Shown here: one piece after another, positions 1 to 11,706 of the stretch
Numbering within the stretch: position 1 is the first letter of the stretch
Layout of the letters: each line of letters begins with the position of its first letter
Assembly (NCBI GenBank): GCA_030998225.1
Contig: JAPYXD010000677.1
Span: 13,577,501-13,641,500 of the forward strand
Length of the DNA stretch: 64,000 nucleotides
Direction: 5' to 3'
Source of the DNA: Diplolepis rosae
Taxonomy: Eukaryota; Arthropoda; Insecta; Hymenoptera; Diplolepididae
Position numbers and translations under genes: made by a program
Notes under the pieces: model-generated
The model's database searches: none
What the model was told of the DNA's origin: nothing
The model's input: the letters and a program-made list of their open reading frames with translations, nothing else

Positions 1-53
1 CTGTCGTATCCTTGAATCAATTCATCGCTAATATGTTATAATATATTTCTCAG

Positions 54-1547
54 CTTGGAAACAGTGGTTTGATAATTCTAAACAGACCAAAGGCTCTAAA
101 CGCATTAAATCTGTCGATGGTACGGAAGATTCATCCAATCCTTAAACAATGGGAGTCTACTAAACAACTTGTCATTATTAAAGGTTCTGGAGAAAAATCG
201 TTTTGTGCTGGTGGCGATGTCAAGTCTTTAGTTCTTGCTTTAAATGAAAAAGAAGGCTATAAACTAGGCCAAGAATTCTTCAGAGAAGAATACACGTAAC
301 TTCTTTCAAAATACCTTAATTCTCACTTATATTTATTAAGTAAGTAAATTAGGAAATTGAAAACTTATTATTTTTAGCCTGAATCATTTGATTGGCACAT
401 ATCAAAAACCATATATTGCTCTCATGAATGGTATAACAATGGGAGGGGGTGTTGGTCTGTCTGTACATGGTAAATACAGAATAGCAACAGAAAATACCGT
501 ATTTGCAATGCCAGAAACTAAAATTGGATTATTTCCTGATGTCGGTGGCACGTATTTTTTACCAAGGTTGGAGGGAAAACTTGGTTTTTATTTGGGACTT
601 ACAGGCCACAGGTTAAAAGGTTTCTTTCAAACTCACATCTATTTTATATTCAAAATAATCATGATAGGATTTTTTCTATAAAGAAACATTGTTAATTTCA
701 ATGTATCAAGTCTTAATAATTCCAAAGAAATTTAATAAGGAACTTAATTGACTCATTTCGAATTAGACTATGATTCGATTAAATTTTTTGTTTAATTCTT
801 ATGACTTTTAACTATTTAAGGTCCTGATGTATACCTGGCTGGCATTGCAACACATTACGTTCCTTCAAATCAACTCGAGGAATTAACTCAAAGCTTATTA
901 ACATCCAACGGTTCAGATATTGAAGGAACTTTAAATAAATACCAGCCAAAAGATTTAAACGGTGAATTTAGCTTAGAACCTCACATGGGAACAATCAATC
1001 GCTGTTTTTCAGCTTCCACAGTTGAAGGAATAATCAAAAAGTATGAGTAGACGTAACTCTGGAACAAAATTCAGATTTATTTTGGATTATAGAATTATAC
1101 GTTTTTAACACAAGTGGTTTTTTACGTAGGTTGGAAGATGAAAAATCAGAATGGGCGGATTCTGTTGTAGGAGTTCTGAAAACAATGTCACCAACTTCGT
1201 TAAAAGTGACGAAAAAAGCTCTTGAAATAGGAGCTCAACAAGGATTATCTGAATGTTTAAAAATTGAGTATAGATTAGCATGCGCCTGTTTAAGGAGGGA
1301 TAGTGACTTTTATGAAGGTTTTTATTTTTATAAAATCTCCAAAATCTGTTTGATCTCATTCTTAAAAGCATTTTTTATGCATGACAAATATTTTGAATGT
1401 GTTACAGGTATTCGAGCACTTTTAATAGACAAAGATCAAAAGCCAGTCTGGAATCCAAGAATTTTAAGCGAAGTTACAGAAGAATATGTAAATCAGCGAT
1501 TTTCTCCTTTGCCGAGTGATCTAGAATTAGTTATCTCTAAATTATAG
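54..1547 (+). CDS. HIBCH: 3-hydroxyisobutyryl-CoA hydrolase, mitochondrial (5' part outside window)
   Basis: Hydrolyses 3-hydroxyisobutyryl-CoA to free 3-hydroxyisobutyrate in mitochondrial valine breakdown; crotonase superfamily. Exons read as 54-297, 378-619, 821-1040, 1130-1317 and 1408-1547 (stop TAG), all with GT-AG introns and matching phase. Visible motifs: [11 protein letters not shown] near the start, [10 protein letters not shown] and [13 protein letters not shown] (oxyanion-hole region), [14 protein letters not shown] with the family's catalytic Glu/Asp region, then MSPTSLKVT and [13 protein letters not shown] at the C-terminus. The first exon here opens after an acceptor (TTTCTCAG), so the transit peptide and earlier exons lie upstream of the window. 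It is convergent with SAR1. Identification is secure; only the missing N-terminus is unknown. Confidence 0.95.
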
Positions 1548-2564
1548 TTCAGGGATAAAATCGAAAATAATCTATTTTTGTATTGTTGATGAATGCAAGT
1601 TTTATAAAATTCTGAACATTGTTTTATTAAAAACCAATTTATAACAAACATTCTTGACTCATTCGCTAATCTCTGACTCACCTTACGGAAAACTTACAAC
1701 GAAATAAATAGAATTGATTATAAATTTTAATGTTATCTGGTTTAGACGGGATTCGCAATAACTTCCTTTACGTAAAATGAATCAAGAAATTATGTTCGCT
1801 ATTTACAATTCTGTGTGCATCGAACTCGTTTGCTTTAGAAGCCTAATCACGTATCGACAAACTTATTTCTGTACATTGGAAACACTGTCATTCATCCTAT
1901 CAAATAAGATTCAAAAAAGACGGGCAAAACTCAAACATGTATAAACTTAAATGTGACTTGAAGCAGAACAAATATAAATGAATTCTAACAAAGCGTTTTG
2001 GAATATGGATTGTTAAACACCGATTCGCTCATGATTTTTCAAAGGAAGAAATGAATCTTGAGTTATTGGACTTCTTCGTCAATCACTTTATTAGTATTTC
2101 TATTTATCAAAATGTTCGTATTGTTTCTTAAGCATCAAAATTCCCCACAAAACTTAATTACACGAGCTCTGTGATGATGAGAAATGCGGCATTTTCACGA
2201 GTTTTCTTTTCGAATATTAATAAAACGAAGTCTAGATTGCGCTTCCGCACATAGTTAATATCAAATACGTTCGCTTCGTTCCACCAATAATTATAATTCT
2301 TCAAATAGGTCGTAAATTCATGACTAATTCAACTGTCAAAAAGCCGTCACTTGGGTTACATTTCTGTCAAGAGATTTTACTTTCCCTACTTGTTTATCTG
2401 TTGTTTTTTTATGTATGCGATGTGCTGTGTCTGCCTTTATGTGCATACACGCAACAACACCTGCGCGGAATCGGCGTTGCTATACCGAAGGAATTAGATT
2501 TTGGAAAGAGGGAAAGTAATAAGTTACTGAAAAAATTGAGTGTTTGAACTGCAATTAAGTATGT
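1548..2564. other. convergent intergenic region, HIBCH / SAR1 3' ends
   Basis: About 1 kb between the HIBCH stop and the SAR1 stop, which face each other. It presumably holds both 3' UTRs. A 75-codon open frame at 2320-2547 has no recognisable domain and is not supported as a gene. No repeat or RNA gene was seen. Confidence 0.6.
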
Positions 2565-4819
2565 TCAGTCGATGTACTGCGCTAGCCAACGAAAGCCTTC
2601 ACCGTAGCCTTGTCTCTTCAAAACTGAGCACATAAAGAGTTCTAGAGGACGACCGGGAATATCACTACGTGCCACCTTACCCTGAAAAACATTGCCAGTT
2701 TATTAGCTCAATCTAAAGTTTGAAAAAAAATACAGTTTTGACTAACTTAAAACCAAAACTACCTTTCCAGTTGTCTGACCATAGAGATTGCAGAAAGTTC
2801 TAAGTTCGTCTTCAGACGCTGCACCTGGTTTGTCAATCTTGTTTCCCAGAACGAGTACTGGACAAGCACTAAGTTGTTCATCAGATAGTAATGCATCTAA
2901 TTCGGCTCTAGATTCCGGCAAGCGGCTTCTATCGCTGGCATCAACCAGAAACACGATCGCATCTACGGCGGGGAAATAATCTTTCCAAACCCTACGAGCT
3001 ATAAAAGTCAACAAGAAAATTTATTATGAAATATAAGATAATTATCTTATTTATTATTAATATATAATTAAACATGATTACATTTTTAAAAATATTTATT
3101 AGCTAAAGTATTTTTTGCTTGAAAACTCCTTATTACCTTGGGTATGACCACCGAGGTCAAAAGTTGTGAACCTCATGTTACCAATAGAAAGTTCTTCTGA
3201 AGCTGAAACACACAGAAATTTATTATTCAGTGCTAAAAAACTATCATAGTTTTAGAGGAAACAGCGGAATTAAAAAAGAAGACTATACTTCAAAAACAAG
3301 TTTTAGACAAACATAGCATTAATCTTTTCAGATTAGTGAATCGTCATAAAAAAATGAAAAATAAGAGACAGAAAAACTCAAAGCAAAGAAATCGTATCAA
3401 AAGGAAGTATAAAAAGGGCATTTCAAATATGCATATCAATAAAATTATAAAGATAATTCAAGATTATTAAAAATTCTCGATCGCAAAGTGATTTAATCAC
3501 CATTCAAAAGTGTTTGATTCAAGAGTAATTATTGACGAATTTTAATGTAACATGAGGTAATAGAATTTGTCATTTCGCGTTTAAACTTCGTGGAAATGTA
3601 TTTCTTGTATACTTTTTCGTAATAACAGTTCTTTAGAAAAAAAGTGCAAATATTTTGCAAGAAATGTTAAAAGAAAAGTACGTCGAAATTAATAAAATAC
3701 TACAATTTTTGCTATAATTTGAAGTTTTACAACTTTAAAAACTTTGAAGATATATGTTGATGTTGGTAATTGGCTTTAGGGTCCAATTGAAATTTAAAAA
3801 AAATGTCAGCTTGTACATTATTATGTTTTTTACTATAATTTATTGTATTTTTTTGTCAAAACACAATTGCACCATGAATTTTAAATTGTTTATCTTTTCT
3901 CGATTTTTTGATTGGTATTTAATTTTGATAAAAATTAAAATTGTTGATAAAAGTTAGTTACTTGGGTGCAACGTAGGTACATGTTGAGCTAGTCGGTCGT
4001 CTTTGAGCATATGGAGCAGCGTTGTTTTACCTGCGTTATCCAGGCCAAGAAACAGGAGCTTTCCACTTTTCTTCCATAATCCTGTAATTGAAAAAACGAA
4101 AATTATGAATAAATTCCACACACAGTTACTCTTAACAGATATCTTAACAGGATATAGAAAAAAAATTTTCTCCAGACCAAGAATAGACAATTTTTCACAG
4201 TAAACGCGTTTTTGAATATGTAGAGAACTCAGGTTTTCGTCGAAGTTTTAAAATAACTTTCAAAATAAGTTTTAAAATCATTTAAAAATCATTCATTTTA
4301 ATTACAGACAAGAAATTTCTTATAAAATTTAAAAACAAAAGAAATACATTTGAAGTGAAGAATGTTGAACTAGAAGAAATACTCTGTTGATCTCATCTAA
4401 TGAATCAGCTGATTTCTGTTGCGTCTTTTGTTTAGAATTTAATATAAAATCTTTCTAGGTTAGCTTACTTGCAAAATTAAGAGATAGATTTACATTAAAT
4501 TCATGTGCCAAATGTTATATATTTTTATTTGTAGGGAGAATCACTGCACTTGATGCAACCATAAAATGAAAATAAATTAAGAAACTACAATATAAATATT
4601 ATAATATTAGATAAAACAGCACTAGGTATAGATTACAATCTGTTAACGCAGGGAGACAATAGAATTCATTAGAGAGAAAATTTCCGTGGAATTATTGAAC
4701 TTTGATCTTAATGAAATAAGCACTAGTCAATTAATCTAGAAAGTAAGAAAGAGGGTAAAAATACACTAAAACTTACCTAGATAACCCAAGACTCCGGTGA
4801 ACCAATCCCAAATAAACAT
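2565..4819 (-). CDS. Sar1: Small GTPase SAR1 (COPII coat assembly)
   Basis: SAR1 starts COPII vesicle budding: loaded with GTP by Sec12 it inserts an N-terminal amphipathic helix in the ER membrane and recruits Sec23/24. Coding exons in transcript order: 4819-4777, 4081-3962, 3202-3137, 2998-2763, 2681-2565; 582 nt, 193 aa plus stop, the usual family length. Motifs: [15 protein letters not shown] membrane helix at residues 1-15, P-loop GLDNAGKT, switch I Thr in HPTSEELSIG, DLGGH in switch II, NKIDKP (G4) and [13 protein letters not shown] (G5 region), ending WLAQYID. An untranslated part precedes the ATG to an acceptor near 4872, and a 5' UTR exon with a clean donor starts at 5283 going upstream. 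The SAR1 intron at 3203-3961 holds a repeat fragment. Confidence 0.97.
3746..3792 (+). repeat. end fragment of dispersed GGCTTTAGGGTCC repeat family
   Basis: Reads GAAGATATATGTTGATG then GGCTTTAGGGTCC, in a SAR1 intron. The same terminal motif recurs, in either orientation, near 20571, 37150, 38081-38450, 38848, 40011-40052 and 52150-52190. No partner end was seen in this intron, so it is probably a truncated copy. Confidence 0.6.
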
Positions 4820-5282
4820 ATTCGTTACTTTTTGTTGGTTAAAATACTGTTGGCTATCTTTTGAATGACTCTGCAAATGAGAAAAGTTGTGAAGTCTTCG
4901 TTGCATATATAATTTTTATTCATACGTGATTTCAACTGCCAATGAAAATTAATTTTGTGACATAGTAGCCTTGAACAAGGAACAAGGTACACATGTGCCA
5001 ACGTATATTACAGCAGATTAAATTAAAACGGAATTGCTTGAAGCATTACGACTTTAGTTCAAAAACTATAAAGAACTGAATATTGCTCAGAGATTATGTA
5101 TTATTAAACAAAGCAAAGGGTCATGAGATAATTTATCGAAACATCGGGCAAGTCAGGTACCCCAAAAATAACAGTAATTGTTATTAAAGCACAAGGAAAA
5201 GTATTTTTATTAGAATATAAGCAGAAGTTTGACACTACATATTATTGTAAATAAAAATTGCATTTCACTGAGTAACATACCT

Positions 5283-6084
5283 AGCGTGGAAAACTGTAAG
5301 AGGATCTGAAGGAAAAGAGAAAAGTGACTTTTCCCTGTTGAAAAGTGCAGCTCGTAGCGAGCTCGTTAGTTGGCAGTTGGCACTGATGACGTCTACTTCC
5401 GGCGGCCATCAAATTTCATATTTCCGCTAGAATGACGCGTGAATTTAAAATGCTTACTAATCTTTCCTCTTTTCAATACATTTTCTTGCTTAGTTATACG
5501 CACAACAAAAATATAGGATGAATTAATGCGACGTAAATAATCTAAATATTCTAACCTATCAAAAATGAAAATTTTTTCTCAATTTATATAACTTTCCTGT
5601 TATTTTTTAAACAAAATATACATACAATAATTCTTTATTTACAGGATTCAAGATTTTTATGTATGTTTTAACATGCAATATAATTTACTCTTTGTACTAA
5701 AATTTTGAACTTTCCCGCCTTTTAGAAATTCCATTTTTAAAAATGCTTTTTTCTTTATGGTCAGGGTTGCTGCAGAAAAACAATTTTTTCAGTTAGATTT
5801 AAAAATTTGTATACATTTGAAAAGTCTTTTTCTGCTTTTCCCTATGTTATTGCTGCAAAAAATGCCTTTAATGAAAAAGGCACGTGATTTTTTGAATCCA
5901 TCTTTTATTTTCCCTAAAAGAATCGCGTGTTGAGAAACGGACTTTACGTAACGCGTGAATTCATATGAATGCTGATTGGCGGGCGGATTTGGTTTAAGCG
6001 TGCGTGTGTGGTGTAATGTTTGCGATTTTTACGGCGTTGTTTCTTTGGAGTTTTTACGGATTTTGAGAAGATTTCCCAACCGAG
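5283..6084. promoter_or_regulatory. divergent promoter region between SAR1 and mor, with SAR1 5' UTR exon
   Basis: SAR1 is transcribed leftwards from a 5' UTR exon whose donor lies just below 5283; mor is transcribed rightwards with its ATG at 6085. Between them, 5387-5392 reads TGACGT (CRE half-like) and 5395-5402 reads ACTTCCGG (ETS type), followed at once by GGCGGCCATC. Close to mor, ATTGGCGGGCGG near 5975 contains an inverted CCAAT box. No TATA box stands out, as expected for housekeeping genes. Start sites are inferred, not seen. Confidence 0.55.
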
Positions 6085-9000
6085 ATGCTTTCGCTGGGTC
6101 CAAAGAAGGACGGAGGTCCAAATACAAAGTTTTTTGAATCTTCTGAAATCCTTTCACAGCTGGATGGAGTTAAGCAGTGGCTCCTAAAAAACTGCAAGAA
6201 GGTGAGTCCATAACCCGGCGTCTAACTTACGTATTTTGTTAAACCTTTTTCCATTCTTTTCCGAGCTTTCATACAATGCATTTTATTATTTTTGTGTAAA
6301 GTACGTTTTTCTTTAACGTTTTATTCACTTTTTAAGTTTGTGGATTGAATCTGTCATAGTCCTGTTTACTTTAAAAATGTACATAACCTATAATTTTAGA
6401 CTATACGCTCCTAACGTCAATGTATGGTGTCTGAATTCTACCATGAAGACAAAGATCGATTATTTGTTAACAATTATCTGCCACCTAAAATTAATTTTTT
6501 AGATTCAGATCATTTGGATCGCTTTTTCAAAATTTTATATTTTCTTATTTGAAATTGAAGCTAATTTAGCTTATGTTTTGGAATTAAATCTAGAATAGGA
6601 GCTTAAACTGTAATGTTAGATTTTAGAAATATCTATAACCAGAAGAAAACATTTGTGACAATTTATTAAAGATTTTTCTCATACTAAAAGGAAAAGTAGA
6701 ACCATATAATAGATGTTTACAATAGATTTTTGAACCAAATTTTTGTGTGTGTCCATTTTCTATATGTACAAACAAAAGTAATGTTTTTAAGGTTTAGCAA
6801 ATTAATAAACATTAGATCAAATTTCCATAAATTAAGAACAACTTAATTATTTATATCAAATGACCCCTTTGTAATTTATTCGGAAAACATAATAAATATC
6901 TTGAAACTTTCAGTATGTACAAACGGATCCTCCTACCAACAAAAGCTTGGCTGCTCTGGTGGTTCAATTGCTTCAATTCCAAGAAGACAATCTTGGCAAA
7001 AATGTTTCTAAGCCACAAATGATCAGAATTCCTGTAAGTGTCAAAAAATATACCTGTTCTTCTCGCAGAGCTTGTTTAGTTTTAACAGCAATGTTCTATT
7101 ATTTTGTTGACATTTCAATATACATTTTGCACCAGATTTCAAATAAGAAATGCATTTACATTCCTACGAACGTGATATGAATCCAGTATTTTTTCAGATG
7201 AAATGCTTCCTAGATTTTAAACCAGGTGGTGGTCTTTGTCACATATTAGCAACAGCATACAGGTTTAAGCAAGAAAATGGATGGCGACGTTTTGATTTTC
7301 CAGTAGGAAAGGTACATAATTTTATTTGTTATTTCTTATAGTTTTCACATAAATACTTGTACTTAGTCATATTTTTTACAGTCGGGGTCTCGGATGAATT
7401 TGTTAATAGACATGTTAACGTCAGCGGAACGTGCCTTAATTCAAAACAGATGCTTAACCTTACCTAGTATATACGTAAGACCGGACGTTGATAAAACAAC
7501 TGCGACCAAAGTGAAGGATATAGTCCGACGACATCAAGGTACAATCGCTGAGAATGAAGCTGATGCTACGCACATAATTTATCCATCCGCTGATCCTTTG
7601 GAAGAGGAGTATGCTCGACCGTGCTTGCGAAGAGACCGTTCTGTATTACTCCACTGGTATTATTTTCCTGACAGCTATGATTCCTGGACCAACTTAGATC
7701 TCCCATGGGACTTTCCTGAAGGAAATTTTGGGAACTCAAATCCTAGGTAAGTATCTATTTATTTTCTATCTCTATAATTTACTTTAGAAAAATAAACCTT
7801 CACAACAAACTAACTTAAATTTAATTTAATTTATATCACAGAACAACATACAGAGTATCCGCTACTTGGGCCTTAGATTTGGATCAATACAACGAATGGA
7901 TGAATGAAGAAGACTATGAAGTTGACGAAAACGGACAAAAGAAAGTGCACAAATACAGGCTCTCAGTGGAAGATTTGATGGCTACATCATCTCATCCTCC
8001 TCCTGGTTCTAAGAAACCAAAGAGAAAGAGGTCGCCTACCCCTCCACCAAAACTAGGAAAACGCAAAAGGTAGTTGTTTACAATGATAATATACATTAAG
8101 AAAAATTATTTCTCATACATAATATATATTAACACTTAAATGTTAGATATATGTTTTGAACTGTAATCAATTTCTTAGTGGTCGTGGGCCTGGAGGCCTG
8201 CAAGGAGCGACATCTGCTTCATCGGCGATGAAAAAAACTCGTGGAGGTGGTGATGAAGAAGAAGATCTGACACAAGGCATGGAAGATCCACCAGCTGAGC
8301 CTAGAATAGTAGAAGTTGTTGCCTCTGCTACAAATGCATCAATATCGGGTCCAGGTTCTACAGGAGGAAGCAATGCTTCAACTAATAAAAAGCAAGATAA
8401 CGAACTTCAGCCTCTGAAGTCAGGAAACATGGCTGATCTCGACGAACCTGCTGAAGGTTCCAGATTTTTCATGATAATCTATTGAATTCATAATTCAAAT
8501 TTTACATCTTGTATATTTCTTTACAAATAATCAACATATATTATTTTCATAATCGTAGGTGACAAAAATAGCGCTCACAGTACTCAAGACCGAGATGAAA
8601 GAGGATCAAGCAAAGATCGAGGTGATGGAAGTAAAAGCGACGAACCTGAGGATAATGTCACTGAACAAACACATCATATTGTTGTGCCAAGTTACTCGGC
8701 TTGGTTCGACTACAACTCTATTCATACTATTGAAAAAAGAGCTCTTTATGAGTTCTTCAACGGAAAGAACAAGTCAAAAACTCCAGAAATATATCTCGCA
8801 TATCGGAATTTCATGATAGATACTTATCGGTTAAATCCTACGGAGTATATAACTTCCACGGCGTGCAGGTTAGTTATGAATAATTATAGTTATGTGTAAT
8901 AAATCAGTATTTGATTAAAACCAGTGTTCAGAAGCACGGATTTTTAAGTTGCCTCTTTGAACAAGAAAATGTTCAATAATTTATTGTTATAATGATTTAC

Positions 9001-10712
9001 TCTTGTTAATAACAAGTTTACTATTTTATCCAGACGAAATTTAGCTGGTGATGTTTGTGCGATAATGCGCGTCCACGCTTTCTTGGAGCAATGGGGTCTA
9101 ATTAATTACCAAGTGGACGCAGAATCAAGGCCAACGCCAATGGGACCACCACCAACATCGCACTTCCATGTTCTTTCTGATACACCATCGGGTCTAGCAC
9201 CTGTTAATCCTAATCCACCTAAAACTCCACAGCCTTCCGCAGCTAAAACATTGCTCGACCTGGAGAAAAAGCCAAGTACTCCTCTTGGCGTTGCGGGTGA
9301 CGAAAAGCCCCCTATTGGTGCTATGACCAACTTTGGTTTGAAGATAGATCAGTATTCCCGAAAACCAACTGTTCTGAAGAACAAACAAGCAGCTGGAGCA
9401 ACTCGAGATTGGACCGAACAGGAGACGCTTTTGCTTCTAGAAGGATTAGAGCTTCATAAGGATGACTGGAATAAGGTCTGTGAGCATGTTGGATCGAGGA
9501 CGCAAGACGAGTGTATTTTGCATTTCTTGCGACTTCCGATAGAAGATCCCTACTTGGAAGAAGGAGGTCCCGAAGGTTTGGGACCCTTAGGGTACCAGCC
9601 AATTCCATTTTCAAAAGCAGGCAATCCTGTTATGAGCACCGTCGCTTTCTTGGCCTCGGTAGTTGATCCAAGAGTAGCAGCTAGTGCCGCAAAGGCTGCC
9701 ATGGAAGAGTTTGCAGCAATCAAGGACCAGGTTCCGGCAGCTTTGCTGGATCAACATTTACGAAACGTGCAAGCTAGTGCTAATTCTGATGGTGCGTTTG
9801 GACTTTTATTCTTAAGCTTATATATGAGTAAATTAATAATCAGATAAATAATTGTGATTTTGTTTTCTAGGCAAATTTGATCCAGCTGCAGGACTTGCTC
9901 AATCAGGAATCGCTGGAACAGGACCACCAGAACCTCCTGAGGACTCTTCTGCACCTTCTTCTGGACAGGTGAATGCTACGCCAGCTACATCTCCACATCC
10001 AACACCGGAAGGTAAAAAGGAAGATCAACAAGAAAAACCGAAGGAAGTTGTAGAGAGTGAACAAACTTCTACCTCACCTCCAAAGAAAGAAGAAACTTCA
10101 GAAAATGAAAGAGATCATCCAGAAAAGATGGAAGTGGATTCCAAAGAAAATGATGAAGATTCTAAAACCAAGCTCGACGGAGAAGAAGGCGAAGCGAAGG
10201 AGAAAAAAGAAAAAGTAAGTTTAAATTATCTAATAAAATATTTTGTAATTAATAAAAATGTTAATGAATTTCTTATTTATCAGGTTGTGAGAGACGCACA
10301 ATTACAATCAGCAGCAGCTGCAGCGTTGGCAGCCGCTGCTGTAAAAGCGAAACATTTAGCAGCCGTTGAGGAGAGAAAAATAAAATCCTTGGTTGCTTTG
10401 CTAGTTGAGACCCAAATGAAAAAATTGGAAATAAAATTACGTCATTTTGAAGAACTCGAAACGACGATGGAGCGTGAACGTGAAGGTCTTGAATATCAGA
10501 GGCAGCAGCTTATCACAGAAAGACAGCAATTCCATCTAGAACAATTAAAAGCAGCGGAATTCAGAGCCAGGCAGCAGGCACACCAAAGGATAGCACAAGA
10601 GCAGCAACAGCAGCAGCAAAACCAACATCTCATACAACAACAGCAACAACCTCCCAGTCCACAAGCGACCGCTCAACAACCACCGCCTCATACTCCTTCA
10701 CAGCAAGCGTAA
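6085..10712 (+). CDS. mor: SWI/SNF (BAF/BAP) scaffold subunit, SMARCC / Moira
   Basis: Core scaffold subunit of the nuclear Brahma-type chromatin remodeller. Exons: 6085-6201, 6914-7033, 7198-7311, 7382-7746, 7842-8069, 8179-8456, 8559-8868, 9034-9791, 9871-10214, 10284-10712; 1020 aa plus stop, with phases agreeing throughout. Order of parts: SMARCC N-terminal module to about residue 300, a basic stretch [20 protein letters not shown], an acidic and low-complexity linker, SWIRM domain about 446-540 ([10 protein letters not shown] to [10 protein letters not shown]), SANT domain about 633-680 ([33 protein letters not shown]), a Lys/Glu-rich segment, the conserved SMARCC coiled coil ([17 protein letters not shown]), and a Gln/Pro-rich tail. 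The start codon begins [13 protein letters not shown] as in relatives. It is convergent with the EcKinase-like gene. Confidence 0.96.
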
Positions 10713-11706
10713 TTTATCAAGTGAAAAGTGACTATACGCGTGAGTTATATCCGTATTATTTTATGTCTTTAAATTCGTGGGAGTAGGGGTCATTTTGTTG
10801 ATTCAATAGATATGAGGTATTGCTTCCAGTGGAAATAATAAGATTTACTGTCAAGAAAGGCTCTTTGTCACTTGATGAGGGATTTTAATTTTTTCCAGTA
10901 AGTGACTTTAATTATTGTATACTTCGAGATTTGAACTATCAGAATTTCTATTTCATTTCTGCTGACGAAAACAAAGGAAATAGAAACAATAGTTTACAAG
11001 TTGAATACACCGCATGTCAGTTTGAAATAGAGAACGCTGATCGTTGACCTTTATATTAATTTTCTACCCTTAGAGAAAAGGAAACTAAAAACGAAATAGT
11101 AGTTCGTTTGTTTTGTATAATAAATGAAAAGAATTGGGGCATCACTTCGATAAGAATGAATGGCGTGCAATTATACTTCAGTTGGATCTTGAATGAAAGT
11201 ACATACGAATTGGGAGAAATATGAATCTGATTTTATTCGCAACAATTGGAGTAGAATTTGAAGATGGCCCTTTAAATATTGACATTAGGTTTTTCTAATT
11301 TACGGTAGACGGTTTGTTACTACCAGAATTAAAAACATTTATGAGTAAATCGCGAAAAACTGAAAACTTCGTTTTCAAAATATGTCTTTTCACTATGCTA
11401 GTTTTCGAATGTATTCTTGGAATTTTTATTTACAGTATAATTCGTCGCATTGTAATCGACTTACGATCATGTAAAATATACAATATGTTGTGTATACGTA
11501 ATAGATTGTCATTGTAGTCTAATATTCGATAAATAACAGTTTAAAATGAATCTCTTTTATGAATTCTGTCGGCTTGCTATAATTTAATTTAAAATTAATT
11601 ATTTGATTGGCAGGATTAATGAAAAGCTTGGTGATTTCTTGATCAATTGCGGTTTCTTAGATTTAGAAAAATCATTCTTTGAGGAAGTATGTTAAGAAAT
11701 TTAGTA
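10713..11706. other. mor 3' UTR and convergent spacer
   Basis: AT-rich, with no supported gene. An AATAAA-type signal lies near 11120 (ATAATAAATG) and could end the mor transcript. A 67-codon open frame at 11314-11517 has no recognised feature. Confidence 0.5.

Noticed and set aside
2320..2547. 75-codon open frame after HIBCH
   Set aside because: Between convergent genes; no domain, and the hydrophobic run looks like chance from T-rich sequence.
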